In this document: piece by piece, positions 1 through 10,242 of the stretch
Numbering within the stretch: the first letter of the stretch is position 1
Layout of the letters: each line of letters begins with the position of its first letter
Assembly (NCBI GenBank): GCA_004000515.1
Contig: CP034537.1
Coordinates: 2,480,001 to 2,544,000, forward strand
Direction of reading: 5' to 3'
Source: Pseudomonas poae
GTDB taxonomy: Bacteria > Pseudomonadota > Gammaproteobacteria > Pseudomonadales > Pseudomonadaceae
DNA length: 64,000 nt
Made by a program: the position numbers and the translations under genes
The notes under the pieces: model-generated
What the model was told of the DNA's origin: nothing
Database searches by the model: none
What the model saw: the letters and a program-made list of their open reading frames with translations, nothing else

Positions 1-123
1 ATCAGTAGATACCTGACTGATCTTCAGTTCATTAGAGTCGTTACTTTTGGGCGTTCCGAAGGAAATCTTGCTGCGGGAAAGGTCACGTGCGACTACTTTT
101 TGCGAATGCGCAGCAGGTCGTGA
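1..123 (+). CDS. possible 3' end of an upstream gene (partial)
   Basis: Frame 1 is open from the window edge for 40 codons to a TGA at 121-123; the other two forward frames close within a few codons. The peptide ends ...CDYFLRMRSRS and looks protein-like, but it is too short to place in a family. It lies 126 bases upstream of the helicase on the same strand, so it could be the C-terminus of a partner protein. In Hachiman defence loci the partner would be HamA (formerly DUF1837); this is only a guess from context. Confidence 0.3.
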   Translation: MSRYLTDLQFIRVVTFGRSEGNLAAGKVTCDYFLRMRSRS

Positions 124-249
124 GCTGGCTTGGGCCGTTGCTCAAACCTTGAGATAAAGACTGATCCGTCATACAACTGGCACAGACGACTGAAGGGTTT
201 GTTCATCGGTAGAAATTTCACCAAGGATTAACTAAAAGGACTGAGAAAT

Positions 250-2834
250 ATGGCTTTCAAGACGCCGCCGACCGGAGGGTCCGTTCCGGAGACACCGGAC
301 AAGCTGTTCCGTGAGCTTACACGCCGCAAGTTTCCAGATGTGTTGCCCCATCAGGCTGAGATGATGCAAGCCTATGCAGCCTCGGCCCTCGACCATGCTG
401 ACGTCGCGCTGCAACTACCGACGGGCAGTGGGAAGACTCTTGTAGGTCTACTGATCGCAGAGTGGCGAAGGAGGAAATATAAAGAGCGTGTGGTCTACCT
501 ATGCCCCACTAGGCAGCTCGTACACCAAGTGGCAGAGCAAGCGAACGACAAATACGGGCTATCCGTTGCTACATTCGTAGGCAAACAGCGCGATTATTCT
601 CCTGCCGCAAAAGCTGATTATCAGCAGGCAGAAAAAATCGCGATTACGACGTACTCTGGCCTCTTCAACACCAACCCCTATTTCGACGATGCTGACATCA
701 TTCTTGTCGATGACGCCCATGCCAGCGAGAACTACATTGCTTCGCACTGGACATTGCGTATTAGCCGACTCGAACCTAATCACAGAGCATTGCATCAGGC
801 CTTGGCTAACGCGCTCGCGCCATATCTCACACCGACAGACTTGTCCCGTCTACGCGGAGTCTGGGAGGACGTTGTAGATCGCACTTGGGTAGATAAGCTC
901 GCCACTCCAACGCTTACTTTACTCAGCCCTCAATTGATTGAAATATTGGATACACACACCGCTGGCTGCGACCTGAAGTACCCATGGTCTCTACTACGTG
1001 ACCACATCGATGCATGCCATGTTTATCTGTCGTCTCAGGAGATCCTGATACGCCCTCTTCTCCCTCCGACTTTCTCACACGCAGCGTTTGGGGTAGCAAA
1101 GCAACGGATCTACATGTCCGCTACTCTGGGGACAGGGGGTGACCTGGAGCGGTTGACCGGTCGTAAATCGATAAAGCGACTGCCAGCTCCTGCAGGGTGG
1201 GACACGCAAGGGGTCGGGCGTCGCTTCTTCATTTTTCCCGGAATGTCTCTTACAGCGGACGAAACAGCCGTCCTGCGAACGGAGCTGATGAAGCGTGCTG
1301 GACGTAGCGTTGTCCTGGTGCCCAGTGACCGGGCAGAGGAGGCCATCGCAGAGCAGGTTGATACTTCGTTGAAATATCCCGTCTATCACGCAGGTGATAT
1401 CGAGGAATCCAAGGCGGATTTTATTAACTGCGATCACGCAGTGGCCGTCGTGGCAAACCGGTATGACGGGATAGATTTCGCTGGCGACGAATGCAGACTG
1501 CTGTTTATTGAGGGCCTGCCGAAAGCTGTGAATTCGCAGGAGCGATTCCTTATGACTCGGATGGGAGCCAACGCGCTGTATAACGAGCGAATTCAGACCC
1601 GTGTCGTTCAGGCAATCGGCCGCTGCACACGGTCACTCGAAGACTATTCCGCCGTAGTGGTATCAGGGGAGGAATTACCCGACTACCTGGCTGATGTTCG
1701 GCGCAGGCCCTTCTTTCACCCCCGAACTTCAGGCTGAAATTTCCTTCGGTGCCTTGCAGTCCAAAGACGCCACCTTGGCCGATCTAATCGAAAACTTTGA
1801 GATGTTTTTGAAGAACGATCTGGATTGGGAGCAGGCTAATAAACAGATCGTCGAAGAGCGTAAACGTGCCCAGCAAAAATTCCTACCTGGGATTGAAGAG
1901 TTGCACCAAGCGGTGGGATGGGAAATCGATTATCAGACAGCCCTTTGGCACCATGACTATGAAAGTGCGGTTAGTTCTGCTGAGCGAGTACTAGGTGTCC
2001 TCACTGCTTCAGAGCTCAGAGGCTACCGCGCACTCTGGAACTATCTGGCGGGCTCGGCTTGTCACCTTGGTGCGCAAAGCGGCATCACCTCGCTCGCAGC
2101 GAAGTCTAGGCAGTACTTCCGAGATGCCCACAAATGCGCTCCCAACATTACGTGGCTCACTGCCTTCGCTCGCCGAGAGGTCAGTGACGCTGTAACGGCT
2201 CAGGCCGATGACATCGCACTGCAGCGTCAAGTTGAGCGTGTAGGTGCTGAATTGACTCGCCTTGGAGCAACTCATGACCGTGAGTTCGCAAAGAAAGAAA
2301 AGTTGATCCTTGAAGGGCTTCACCACCCTGATACTTTTGAGTTGGCGCAAAAGACTTGGGAAGCTTGCTCGGGTTCAGTGCCGGAAAAATCGAATCGGAT
2401 GGCTCGCCTGATCCTTGGTGGATTTCTGACTCTCAGTGCATTGTTTTGAAGATTATGTCGACACTACAGACGGTACCCTCGCTGTAAATAAAGCACGGTA
2501 GGCAACCTCTCATCCGGATTGGATGAGATTGCATGTAGAGGAGTCGAGGGATTGCGACTTCCTGACCGTACTGGTAACTCCGGCGCGAAAAATCCGCCAG
2601 GCTGCGGTGGTTCACGCCGATGGGCTACTGTACTGGGAGCTCAGTGATTTCCGAAGATTTGCTGCCCACGCCTTGCAGGCGGTGCGGGAGCTTCGCGCAA
2701 GTTTCTATGAACAAGGTGATCTGGTTTGGCAGGCAGAAGCTGCTGATGTACTTAAACAGAGGGGCATTGACTTCGCTTCGATCTGCAAATACCTACGAAG
2801 TCGACCTGCCGTGGAATACATGGAAGAGATATAA
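250..2834 (+). CDS. SF2 DEAD/DEAH-box-type helicase, possible defence helicase (HamB-like), with two frameshifts and one in-frame stop
   Basis: Large superfamily 2 helicase. Walker A is LPTGSGKT (residues 56-63), motif II is DDAH (154-157), and a motif VI-like QAIGRCTR lies at 454-461. A long C-terminal part follows. The start ATG at 250 has AAAGGA upstream. The frame breaks in C5 at 1719-1723 (one C too many; read as FFHPELQAEISFG), again in T4 at 2444-2447 (one T too many; read as ALFEDYVD), and meets an in-frame TAG at 2499-2501. The last frame continues to 2834. Undoing the two indels gives about 860 codons including the TAG. The gene is island cargo next to a tmRNA-linked integrase. Lone helicases with DDAH and long C-termini occur in defence systems such as Hachiman (HamB), but the family assignment is inference. 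It may be a true pseudogene because of the nonsense codon. Confidence 0.6.
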
Positions 2835-3051
2835 GCGCAGCTATTGCGTCCCTGATTTGATTCAGGGCGCTTGCTCGATCTTCGTAGTTCATGTCTTTGT
2901 TTTCTGATCAATATCGCCTAGGTGGCTGATTTCTATGGAGAAACCGACGGAGCTGGGCGAGGGCGTTCGCCTGGCACCTGTCAGCTGTACCTTCTAGGTG
3001 TATATCCTTCTCCGATTTTTGACTAATAAATGAAGATCTTTTTGGTGGTGG

Positions 3052-4318
3052 TTACTGGATTGATATCAGTTTGAGAGCCCTTGTCCCCTGAGCGGCGGAG
3101 ATCGACAAACTCCCGGTAGCAGCATGCTGTATGTGTTCGCTCCACCACATCATCATGGGGCGCCTTCTCTCAATGTAATCTGCGCGATTGTAGGCGCTAC
3201 GCACCTCATCTTTGTCTACGTGGGCAAGCGCGACCTCGATCAGCTCGGGGTCCCATCCCTGTTCGTTCAAGATGGTGCTCGCCATGGAGCGCATGCCATG
3301 GCTCACCAGCCGACCTTCGAAACCCATGCGTTTCAGCGCCATGTTTGCTGTCTGGCTGTTGCAGTGATCCCGTGGATCCCTGTCTGCGGGAAACACGTAC
3401 TCCCTATGTCCGCTGTAGGGCTTGATCGTTTCTAACAGAGCAAGTGCGTGTTCGGTCAGCGGAACGACGTGAGCCCTTCGCTTTTTCATACGCTCCGCTG
3501 GAATCGTCCAGGTTTTCTTGTCGAGATCGATGTCGGCCCAAGAGGTCGTAGCTGCCTCGGCGGGACGGGTCATGGTGTGAAGTTGCCATTCGATCAGACA
3601 GCGTGTCGTTCTTTTTATGCTCGCGTTCGCGATGGCAACCATCAGCTCTGGCAACTCCTCGGGGCGGAGAGCTGCCATGTTCTGCTTTTTCGGCTTTTTG
3701 AAAACAGCCCGGATGCCACTCAGCGGGTTGGCAAAGATCATTCCCGAATTCACGCCATAGGTCATGATCTCGTTGAGTCGTTGGGTCAGTCGCTTCACTG
3801 TCTCCAAACTGCCTTTGGTTTCTAGGGGCGCAGCAACTGGATGACCATCGGGGCATTGCACTGCGAAATAGGTGTTGTTCCCAGTGATGGAAAGACATGC
3901 AGTATGAGCGAGCGCCAGATGTCCTCGGCATAAGCCTGAGTCACAGAATCCTTTTTCAGTTCAAACCAAGAAGACGCCACGTTCTCGAATGTGTGCTCGG
4001 TTGCTTGCCTTTTGTCTGCTCCAGCTCGCTACGTTGTTCTTTAGGGTCGATGCCCTGGGCGAGAAGCTCTCTCGCTTCGACCGTCTTCTTCCTGGCTTGA
4101 GCGAGTGAGAGTTCTGGGTAGGTGCCGAGGCCCATATTAATGCGATTTTTGGTAATCGGCTGCCGGTAGTTGAAGTTCCAGAGCGTAGAGCCATTGACCC
4201 TCACGCGCAGCTGTAAACCGTCTCCATCGCTGAGGACGTAGTCCTTGTCTTTCGGCTTTACCGCTTTGAGCTGGCGATCAGAGAGGCGGGTGGCTTGGGC
4301 GCACATGAGGTGTTCCAT
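3052..4318 (-). CDS. P4-type tyrosine-recombinase integrase, two frameshifts
   Basis: Site-specific integrase of the P4 family. The N-terminal DUF4102-type arm-binding domain (LSDRQLKAVKPKDKDYVLSD, then LRVRVNGSTLWNFNYR) is followed by the tyrosine recombinase core. The core shows the first catalytic Arg in LHTMTRPAEA, HGMRSMAST for the H-x-x-R box, and a late A-H-V-D-K-D segment with the Tyr in VRSAYNR. Two single-base deletions break it: near 4004 (KGK then ATEHTFENV) and in G4 at 3825-3828 (LLRP then LETKGSLE). Restored length is about 422 aa, normal for the family. Start ATG at 4318 (MEHLMCAQ); an alternative is 4306. The gene lies directly downstream of the ssrA 3' end, the usual place for an integrase whose element sits in that RNA gene. 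Confidence 0.85.
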
Positions 4319-4454
4319 GACATCAATTGGTATTCCAAAAATTACCACTGAAGGGCTTGGAATACCATCTGGAATACCCGATGTCGTGGATTGTGCCGGA
4401 CGTCTATGGACGCTAATAGGCCCTAAAGCCTTGATTTTGCTGGATTTCAGGCAC

Positions 4455-4480
4455 AAAAAAAGACGTCCGTGGACGTCTTT
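4455..4480 (-). terminator. intrinsic terminator of ssrA
   Basis: On the minus strand, 12 bases past the tmRNA CCA end, a perfect 10-bp stem AAAGACGTCC / GGACGTCTTT is followed by a run of seven T. It should end the tmRNA precursor before the integrase. Confidence 0.85.
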
Positions 4481-4491
4481 AGATGTAAAGT

Positions 4492-4515
4492 TGGTGGAGC
4501 CGGGGGATTTGAACC
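4492..4515 (-). other. putative island attachment site in the ssrA 3' end
   Basis: The last ~24 bases of tmRNA (T-arm and acceptor 3' strand) are the known attachment target for P4-type integrases of tmRNA-borne islands. The integrase and helicase lie on the downstream side. No second copy of this segment is visible in positions 1-4491, so the other end of the element should lie left of the window. Confidence 0.45.
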
Positions 4516-4888
4516 CCCGTCCGCCAGTACTCCGCTGTCGGTACTACATGCGTAGCCGTTTCTATTAAGTTAACCCTCAGCGACCCGAAGGGCAGGGTGC
4601 TTTGGGCGAGTTGTGTAAGTTTTAGCCGATTCGTCCACAACGTACTGCACGGCGATTCTGTTCTATATGACAATCACTTTGGGTTTACAGACATCCCCTG
4701 GTGATTGCTGGACCCGAAGGTACCAGAAGCTCAGGGCTAAGGCTGCTTACGCAGCGAGAGCGAATTCCTGGCCGTAGTTTTTCGTCATTGGCAACTATAA
4801 GAAGTTGCAACAGTGGATTTACGAGTTCTGTTACCAACTCGGCATGCACCTAAAGTTTCGCAACCGGCGTCGAATCCTAAACGGCCCC
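4492..4888 (-). ncRNA. ssrA: transfer-messenger RNA (tmRNA)
   Basis: tmRNA rescues stalled ribosomes together with SmpB (gene at 11046-11526). The 5' end GGGGCCGTTTAGGATTCGAC pairs with the 3' end ...GGCTCCACCA to form the tRNA-like part, and CCA is encoded at 4494-4492. The tag region follows ATAGTTGCC. As written the tag frame runs off because the A-run complementary to T5 at 4778-4782 has one base too many. With four A the tag reads ANDENYGQEFALAA followed by TAA, a typical Pseudomonas tag ending in ALAA. Length about 397 nt. The tag error matches the homopolymer errors seen in protein genes. Confidence 0.95.
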
Positions 4889-4954
4889 GTGCTTGTAACT
4901 CGTTGTTTCATAGTGAGTGACAAGCCAGTGCAGTGTACGCCAAACGGTCACAGA

Positions 4955-4977
4955 AGGCCAACCCGAAGGTTGGCCCT
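4955..4977 (-). terminator. hairpin downstream of the small exported-protein gene
   Basis: AGGCCAACC-CGAA-GGTTGGCC(C)T is a strong stem with a tetraloop, 15-35 bases past the stop of the 92-aa gene on the minus strand. The T-run after it is poor (TTCTGTG), so it may be a weak or Rho-assisted terminator. Confidence 0.5.
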
Positions 4978-4991
4978 GAGCGGACGAGGGG

Positions 4992-5270
4992 CTACTGGCC
5001 GCCTTTCTCGCTGTTCTGCAGGTCCTGTATGGCCTTGGAAGTGATCTCGATGCATTTCTTGTCATCGCCTGCGGCATGCGCGGCCTTGGCCTGGGAGACG
5101 GCAGTGTCTATCTCGCCGCTTTTGCCACTGGTGTCGGTGGCGAGCAGGGCTTTGCCGTTGTTGATTTTGTCCAGGTTGATCTTGCACAGGTCGGGGTCGC
5201 CAGCCGCGAAAACGGGGGAGGCCAGCATCGCAGCGGTAATGAACAAGCCAGCAAGAGCGGAACGCTTCAT
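4992..5270 (-). CDS. small exported protein of unknown function (92 aa)
   Basis: The protein starts MKRSALAGLFITAAMLASP and has a classic Sec signal peptide with probable cleavage after VFA-AGD, leaving a mature protein of about 70 residues. It has two cysteines (DLCKINLD and DKKCIEIT), which could form a disulphide in the periplasm, and is rich in Ala and Lys. A ribosome binding site (GGAGAT) precedes the ATG. It sits alone between ssrA and the lactate locus with its own hairpin downstream. I do not recognise a family and infer only a small periplasmic protein. Confidence 0.75.
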   Translation of the reverse strand: MKRSALAGLFITAAMLASPVFAAGDPDLCKINLDKINNGKALLATDTSGKSGEIDTAVSQAKAAHAAGDDKKCIEITSKAIQDLQNSEKGGQ

Positions 5271-5405
5271 AGGGTATCTCCTTGCGCAAAGGGCTCGACG
5301 CTACTGGCGTTAAAGGGCTGCCAGCGACATCACTGAAGGGCCTCGTTCGTTGAGGCCTATGCAGATGACTACGCCGGCGCGCAAGGGTTCTGTTTTCTTG
5401 CGCAA

Positions 5406-8215
5406 TTAATGGGCGCGGGCTTGGGTCACACGGTCCACGAGGTACACCAGGCCGTGATAATCGATGCCGCCGTGCTGGCTAAGGCCGATCTCGCAGGTTC
5501 GGCTGGTGGAGATGCCTTCGCTGCAATATTGCACTGCATCCTTGAGCGTGCGCAGCGAGTGGGCGTTGAGTTCCGGGGTGGTGAAGCCCTTGTCACCGGC
5601 AAAGCCGCAACAGTGAATACCTTCCGGAATGACTACCGTTTTGGCGCAACGTCGAGCCAGGTCGATCAGGGCCTGGCTTTCTCCTAGGTGCTGGGTGCTG
5701 CAGGTGACGTGTACCGCGATGGGGGCTTCCTGTGGCGTGAAGTCGAGGCGATCCATCAAGTGTGTGCGGATGAAACGTACGGGGTCATACAGATCCAGGC
5801 GCGTTTCGCCCAGGTCCTGGACAAGCCGTAAGGTGCAGGGGCTGGTGTCGCAATAGATTGGTCGATCCCGCCACGGCTGGCGTGGAGCAGGGCGCCGATG
5901 AGTTCCTGGCGCTTGTGTTCGGCTTGTTCGGCATAACCTTTGGACGCGAATGGCTGGCCGCAGCAGAGGCTGTCCTGGTTGTCGGGTGACACTACTTGGT
6001 AACCGGCTTTTTCCAACAGACCACGGGTTTTTTCGTACAGCGACATCTGCTCTTTATCACCGGCCGCTGGGCCCATGGCGCGTGAGACGCAGGCCGCCAG
6101 ATAGACGACGCGTGGACGTTCATCGGCCACTGCCGGGCTGAAACGGATGGCTTTTTCCGGCTGAGGCATGGCGTTGGTCCACTGCGGGATTTGCCCGTTG
6201 GACAGTTTGGTCACGCTGGCTGACAGCTTTGCCAAACGCGGTGCGCCCAGCAGCATGCGTGCACCGTTGGCGACATGCAGGGTAAAGCGCGCGCCTTGCA
6301 GTGCGGTAGCGAAATGGTCGGCGAGCCATTCAGCGGTTTTCGTACGGTTGGCGTCGCGGCTGCGCAGCTTTTTCACCAGGTCGCCGGTATTAATTCCTAC
6401 GGGGCAGCGTTGCGCGCAGAGGCCGGTGGCTGCGCAGGTGTCGATGCCTTGATAGTAATAGGCGGCTTCCAATTCGGTGGTGTCGATGCCTGCACGTTTC
6501 TTGGCCTGGATATCACGCCAGATCACGATGCGTTGGCGCGGGCTAAGCGTCAGCCCTTTGGACGGGCACACCGGTTCGCAGAACCCGCACTCGATGCACT
6601 TATCCACAAGATCGTCGGCGGCGGGCAGCGGTTTGAGGTGCTTGAGGTGAATTTGCGGGTCTTCGCTGAGCACCACGTTCGGGTTGAGAATGGCATTGGG
6701 GTCCAGCAGGCGCTTGAGTTGCCACATGAGCTGATAGGCATCGCTGCCCCACTCCAGCTCGACGAACGGCGCCATATTACGACCGGTGCCGTGTTCAGCC
6801 TTCAGCGAACCACCAAACTCTACCGCCACCAATTGCGCCACGTCGTCCATGAACGCCTGGTAGCGTGCGACTTCTTGCGCACTGTTGAAGCCTTGTGTGA
6901 ACACGAAGTGCAGATTGCCTTCCAGCGCATGTCCGAAAAGGATGGCTTCGTCGTAGTGATGTTTGTCGAACAGTTCGATCAGGCGGTTTACGCCGATGGC
7001 CAATTGCTCGACTGGAAAGGTGACGTCTTCGATGATCACCGTGGTGCCGGTTTTTCGCACGGCGCCGACGGCGGGAAAGGTGTCTTTGCGGATCGCCCAC
7101 AGGCGGGCGTTCTCGACGGGGTCTTCGGTGAAGTCGACCTGTTTCTCCACGGGGAAACGGGCCAGGGATTCCATGATCAGAGCGAGTTGCTCATGCAGCA
7201 GCGACGATGACGCCGCGCGGGATTCGATCAGCAGCGCGCAGGCATTTTCCGATAGGTGTTGTACGAATGCGGGCATGCCCGGTTTGTCCTGTACCGAACG
7301 CATGCTGCGCCGGTCCAGCAGTTCAACTGCAGAGACCGGCTGGGTTTTCAGTACGGTGACTGCATTGCAGCAGGTTTCCACATCCGGGAATACGATCAGC
7401 GCTGACGCTTTGTTTGGGTGGTCGACCACGGTGTCGTAGGTGACCGCACTGATAAACCCCAGGGTGCCTTCGGAACCCACGAGCAGGTGGCTGAGGATAT
7501 CCAGGGGCTCATCGAAATCCACCAGGGCGTTGAGTGACAGGCCGGTGGTATTTTTCAGGCGGTATTTGTGGCGGATTCTTGCTGCCAATTCGGCATTTGC
7601 CCGCGTTTCACGCCCGAGTGTTGCAAGCCGATCAAGCAGTGCGCCGTGCTGCTGGCGAAACGCGTTGACGCTGGCTGCATCCTCCGTGTCCAGGCGGCTG
7701 CCATCAGCCAGTACAAGACGGATGCCTGCCAGGGTGTGGTAGGTATTTTGCGCCGTGCCACAGCACATGCCGCTGGCGTTGTTGGCGACAATGCCGCCGA
7801 TTTTGCAGGCATTGATTGACGCAGGGTCCGGCCCGATCTTGCGTCCGAACGGTGCCAACCAGGCGTTGGCCTGGGCGCCGATTACACCGGGCTGCAGGCG
7901 AATCTGCGTGCCCTGGCCACGAATCTCGCGACCGTTCCAGTTGTCCCCCAGCACGATCAGTACCGAGTCGCTGATCGCCTGCCCGGAAAGGCTGGTGCCG
8001 GCCGCGCGAAAGGTCACCGGCACGTGGTCGCGTTGGGCCAGTTGCAGCAATGACACCACTTCGTCTTCTGACTCTACGCGGATCACTAGCTGTGGGATCA
8101 GTCGGTAAAAACTGGCATCGGGGCCGAATGCGAGTGTGGAAAGTGGGTCGTCGAAGCGTCGATCTTTTGGGATCAGGTGTGCGACATCGCTCAGAAAAGC
8201 AGCAGGCAGGCTCAT
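5406..8215 (-). CDS. dld: FAD- and Fe-S-binding D-lactate dehydrogenase (Dld-II type), one frameshift
   Basis: Membrane-associated D-lactate oxidation to pyruvate. The N-terminal half is a FAD_binding_4 (PCMH) domain (TFRAAGTSLSGQA, VGSEGTLGFI), followed by the FAD-oxidase C domain (HALEGNLHFVF; EHGTGRNMAPF). A dicluster 4Fe-4S domain follows (CIECGFCEPVCPSKG and CAATGLCAQRCPVGINTG), then two CCG-type cysteine modules (LCCGQPFASKG; HCCGFAGDKG). The frame breaks at G2 5860-5861, where one base is missing (GGID then PIYCDTSP). Restored length is 936 aa, the size of Pseudomonas Dld-II. It follows lldP with a 70-base gap and is probably in the same transcript. In PAO1 lldD lies between them; here it does not. 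Confidence 0.88.
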
Positions 8216-8285
8216 CGGTCCTCCAGAAATAGCTGACGCCGGCGTGGATGTCCGGCGTCGATTCTTACCCTATTACGTGCAGGTC

Positions 8286-9980
8286 TCAGTGCACCAGCAT
8301 ACCGGTGAACCAGTAAGCCTGGGCCAGGGTGATCAGCCCCACGATGGTGGCGAAGAACAAGCTGTGCTTGAGGGTGAAACGGAACAGGTCGGATTCTTTG
8401 CCCACCAGGCCGGTTGCGGCGCACGCCACGGCGATCGATTGCGGCGAGATCATCTTGCCGGTGACGCCGCCGCTGGTGTTTGCGGCAACCAAAAGGGTGT
8501 CGTTCACGCCGATCTGATGTGCAGTGGTGGCCTGCAGCGAGCTGAACAGGGCGTTGGACGAGGTGTCGGAGCCTGTCAGGAAAACCCCCAGCCAGCCGAG
8601 GAAAGGCGAGAAGAACGGGAAGGCAGCGCCAGTGCCGGCCAATACCAGGGCCATGGTCGAGGACATGCCGGAATAGTTGGTGACGAACGCAAACGCCAGC
8701 ACCATGCCGATGGACAGGATTGGCCAGCGCAATTCGTAGAAGGTTTCTTTTAAAGTGGTCAGACCAGTTTTGATGCTGATCTTCAGCACGAGCATGGAAA
8801 TCAGCGCGGAGAAGAAAATCGCGGTGCCGGTTGCCGAAATCGGGTCCAGCTTGAACACGGCCGGGATGGCAGTGGGGTTGGTCACGATCGGCGCGACTTT
8901 GATCACCAACTGATCCAGATGCGGGATCGCGAAGTTGAACACCCAGCTGTACATCGAGCCGCCGGCGGCGAACATCGCCTTGAACGGCTTGAGGGTCCAG
9001 ATCGTTACCAGCACGGTGAGGATCAGGAACGGCGACCAGGCCTTGAAAATCTGCACCAGGCTGTAGGGCGACGCAATGGTGCTGCGTGGCAGGCCAAAGC
9101 CGCCGGCGCTGGCAGTGATCGCTGCGCTGGAGCTTGCGCCGGCAATCTGTGCGCCTGCGGTGCGCTTGGGCTGCCAGATTTTCAGGAACAGGGTCAAGGA
9201 GATCAGGCTGGCCAGGGCCGAGGTGATGTCCGGCAACTCTGGGCCGATGAAGTTGGAGGTGAAGTATTGGGTGATGGCAAAGCTCAGGCCCGCTACCAGT
9301 GCTGCAGGCCAGGTCTCACGCACGCCGCGTAGACCGTCCATCATGAACACCAGCCAGAACGGCACGAACAACGACAGTAGCGGTAGCTGGCGGCCAGTCA
9401 TGGCGCCGATCTTGAACGCGTCGATGCCCGTGACTTGGCCGGCAACGATGATCGGGATGCCCAGTGCACCGAAAGCAACGGGTGCGGTGTTGGCAATCAG
9501 GCACAAGCCCGCAGCGTACAGCGGGTTGAAACCCAGGCCTACCAGCAACGCTGCGGTGATCGCCACAGGTGCGCCGAAGCCCGCTGCGCCCTCCAGGAAC
9601 GCACCGAAGCAGAAGCCGATCAGCAGCACTTGCAGGCGCTGGTCGTCAGTGATCGAGAGGACGGAACTACGGATAATCTCGAACTGACCGCTCTTGACGG
9701 TCAATTTGTAGAGGAACACGGCTGCGACGATGATCCACGCGATAGGCCACAGGCCATAAGCAAAGCCGTAACCGGCGGCAGCCAACGCCATGTCCACTGG
9801 CATCTGGAAAGCAAAAATCGCTACCAGAATCGACAGCGCCAACGTGATGCTGCCGGCCACGTGGCCTTTGAGGCGAAACACGGCTAGGGCCAGGAAGAAA
9901 AACACGATCGGAATTACGGCGGCCAATGCGGACAGGCCGAGGCTGCCGAGTGGGCTGTAGAGCTGTTGCCAGGTTTGCAT
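8286..9980 (-). CDS. lldP: lactate permease LldP
   Basis: Inner-membrane lactate/proton symporter of the LctP family, 564 aa (typical). Many hydrophobic segments span the sequence from [20 protein letters not shown] near the N-terminus to [15 protein letters not shown] at the C-terminus. Family-typical stretches include [19 protein letters not shown] and [17 protein letters not shown]. It is the first gene of the lldP-dld transcript, divergent from lldR. Its leader carries the palindromic LldR-type operator and, just before the ribosome binding site AGGGG, an AACAACAA motif suited to Hfq/Crc binding. No frame disruption. Confidence 0.95.
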   Translation of the reverse strand: MQTWQQLYSPLGSLGLSALAAVIPIVFFFLALAVFRLKGHVAGSITLALSILVAIFAFQMPVDMALAAAGYGFAYGLWPIAWIIVAAVFLYKLTVKSGQFEIIRSSVLSITDDQRLQVLLIGFCFGAFLEGAAGFGAPVAITAALLVGLGFNPLYAAGLCLIANTAPVAFGALGIPIIVAGQVTGIDAFKIGAMTGRQLPLLSLFVPFWLVFMMDGLRGVRETWPAALVAGLSFAITQYFTSNFIGPELPDITSALASLISLTLFLKIWQPKRTAGAQIAGASSSAAITASAGGFGLPRSTIASPYSLVQIFKAWSPFLILTVLVTIWTLKPFKAMFAAGGSMYSWVFNFAIPHLDQLVIKVAPIVTNPTAIPAVFKLDPISATGTAIFFSALISMLVLKISIKTGLTTLKETFYELRWPILSIGMVLAFAFVTNYSGMSSTMALVLAGTGAAFPFFSPFLGWLGVFLTGSDTSSNALFSSLQATTAHQIGVNDTLLVAANTSGGVTGKMISPQSIAVACAATGLVGKESDLFRFTLKHSLFFATIVGLITLAQAYWFTGMLVH

Positions 9981-9996
9981 ATGGGGTGGCCCCTAA

Positions 9997-10004
9997 TTGT
10001 TGTT
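9997..10004 (-). promoter_or_regulatory. Hfq/Crc catabolite motif (AACAACAA) in the lldP leader
   Basis: The minus strand reads CCAACAACAATTAGGGG, with AACAACAA five bases before the lldP ribosome binding site. This fits the AAnAAnAA consensus used by Hfq with Crc to block translation of catabolic mRNAs in Pseudomonas. The sequence match is seen directly; the function is inferred. Confidence 0.6.
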
Positions 10005-10032
10005 GGTCAGGCACTTCGTAGTCGACTTGGGT

Positions 10033-10049
10033 AATTGGTAATACCAATT
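10033..10049. promoter_or_regulatory. LldR operator
   Basis: AATTGGTAATACCAATT is a perfect 17-bp palindrome with the TTGGT-N3-ACCAA core known for LldR/PdhR-class GntR regulators. It lies between the divergent lldP and lldR, 53 bases upstream of the lldP start. Probable role: lactate-relieved repression of lldP-dld. Confidence 0.75.
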
Positions 10050-10242
10050 TACAATCGCTGTGGGCTAGGTTAAAAGCCTTCGGGTGGGTGTGTCAATTTG
10101 CCGCCCGTGAAACTTTCGTCGTAGGGCTGTTGATAGACGCTGCTGATCGGACAAAACGAGCGTGTTCTGATAGGTGTCGCAACGGCTGCGATAAGCGAGA
10201 ATAGAGGGCCCGGCGAGTGGTCGGGATGGTGGAGAAAGAGTT

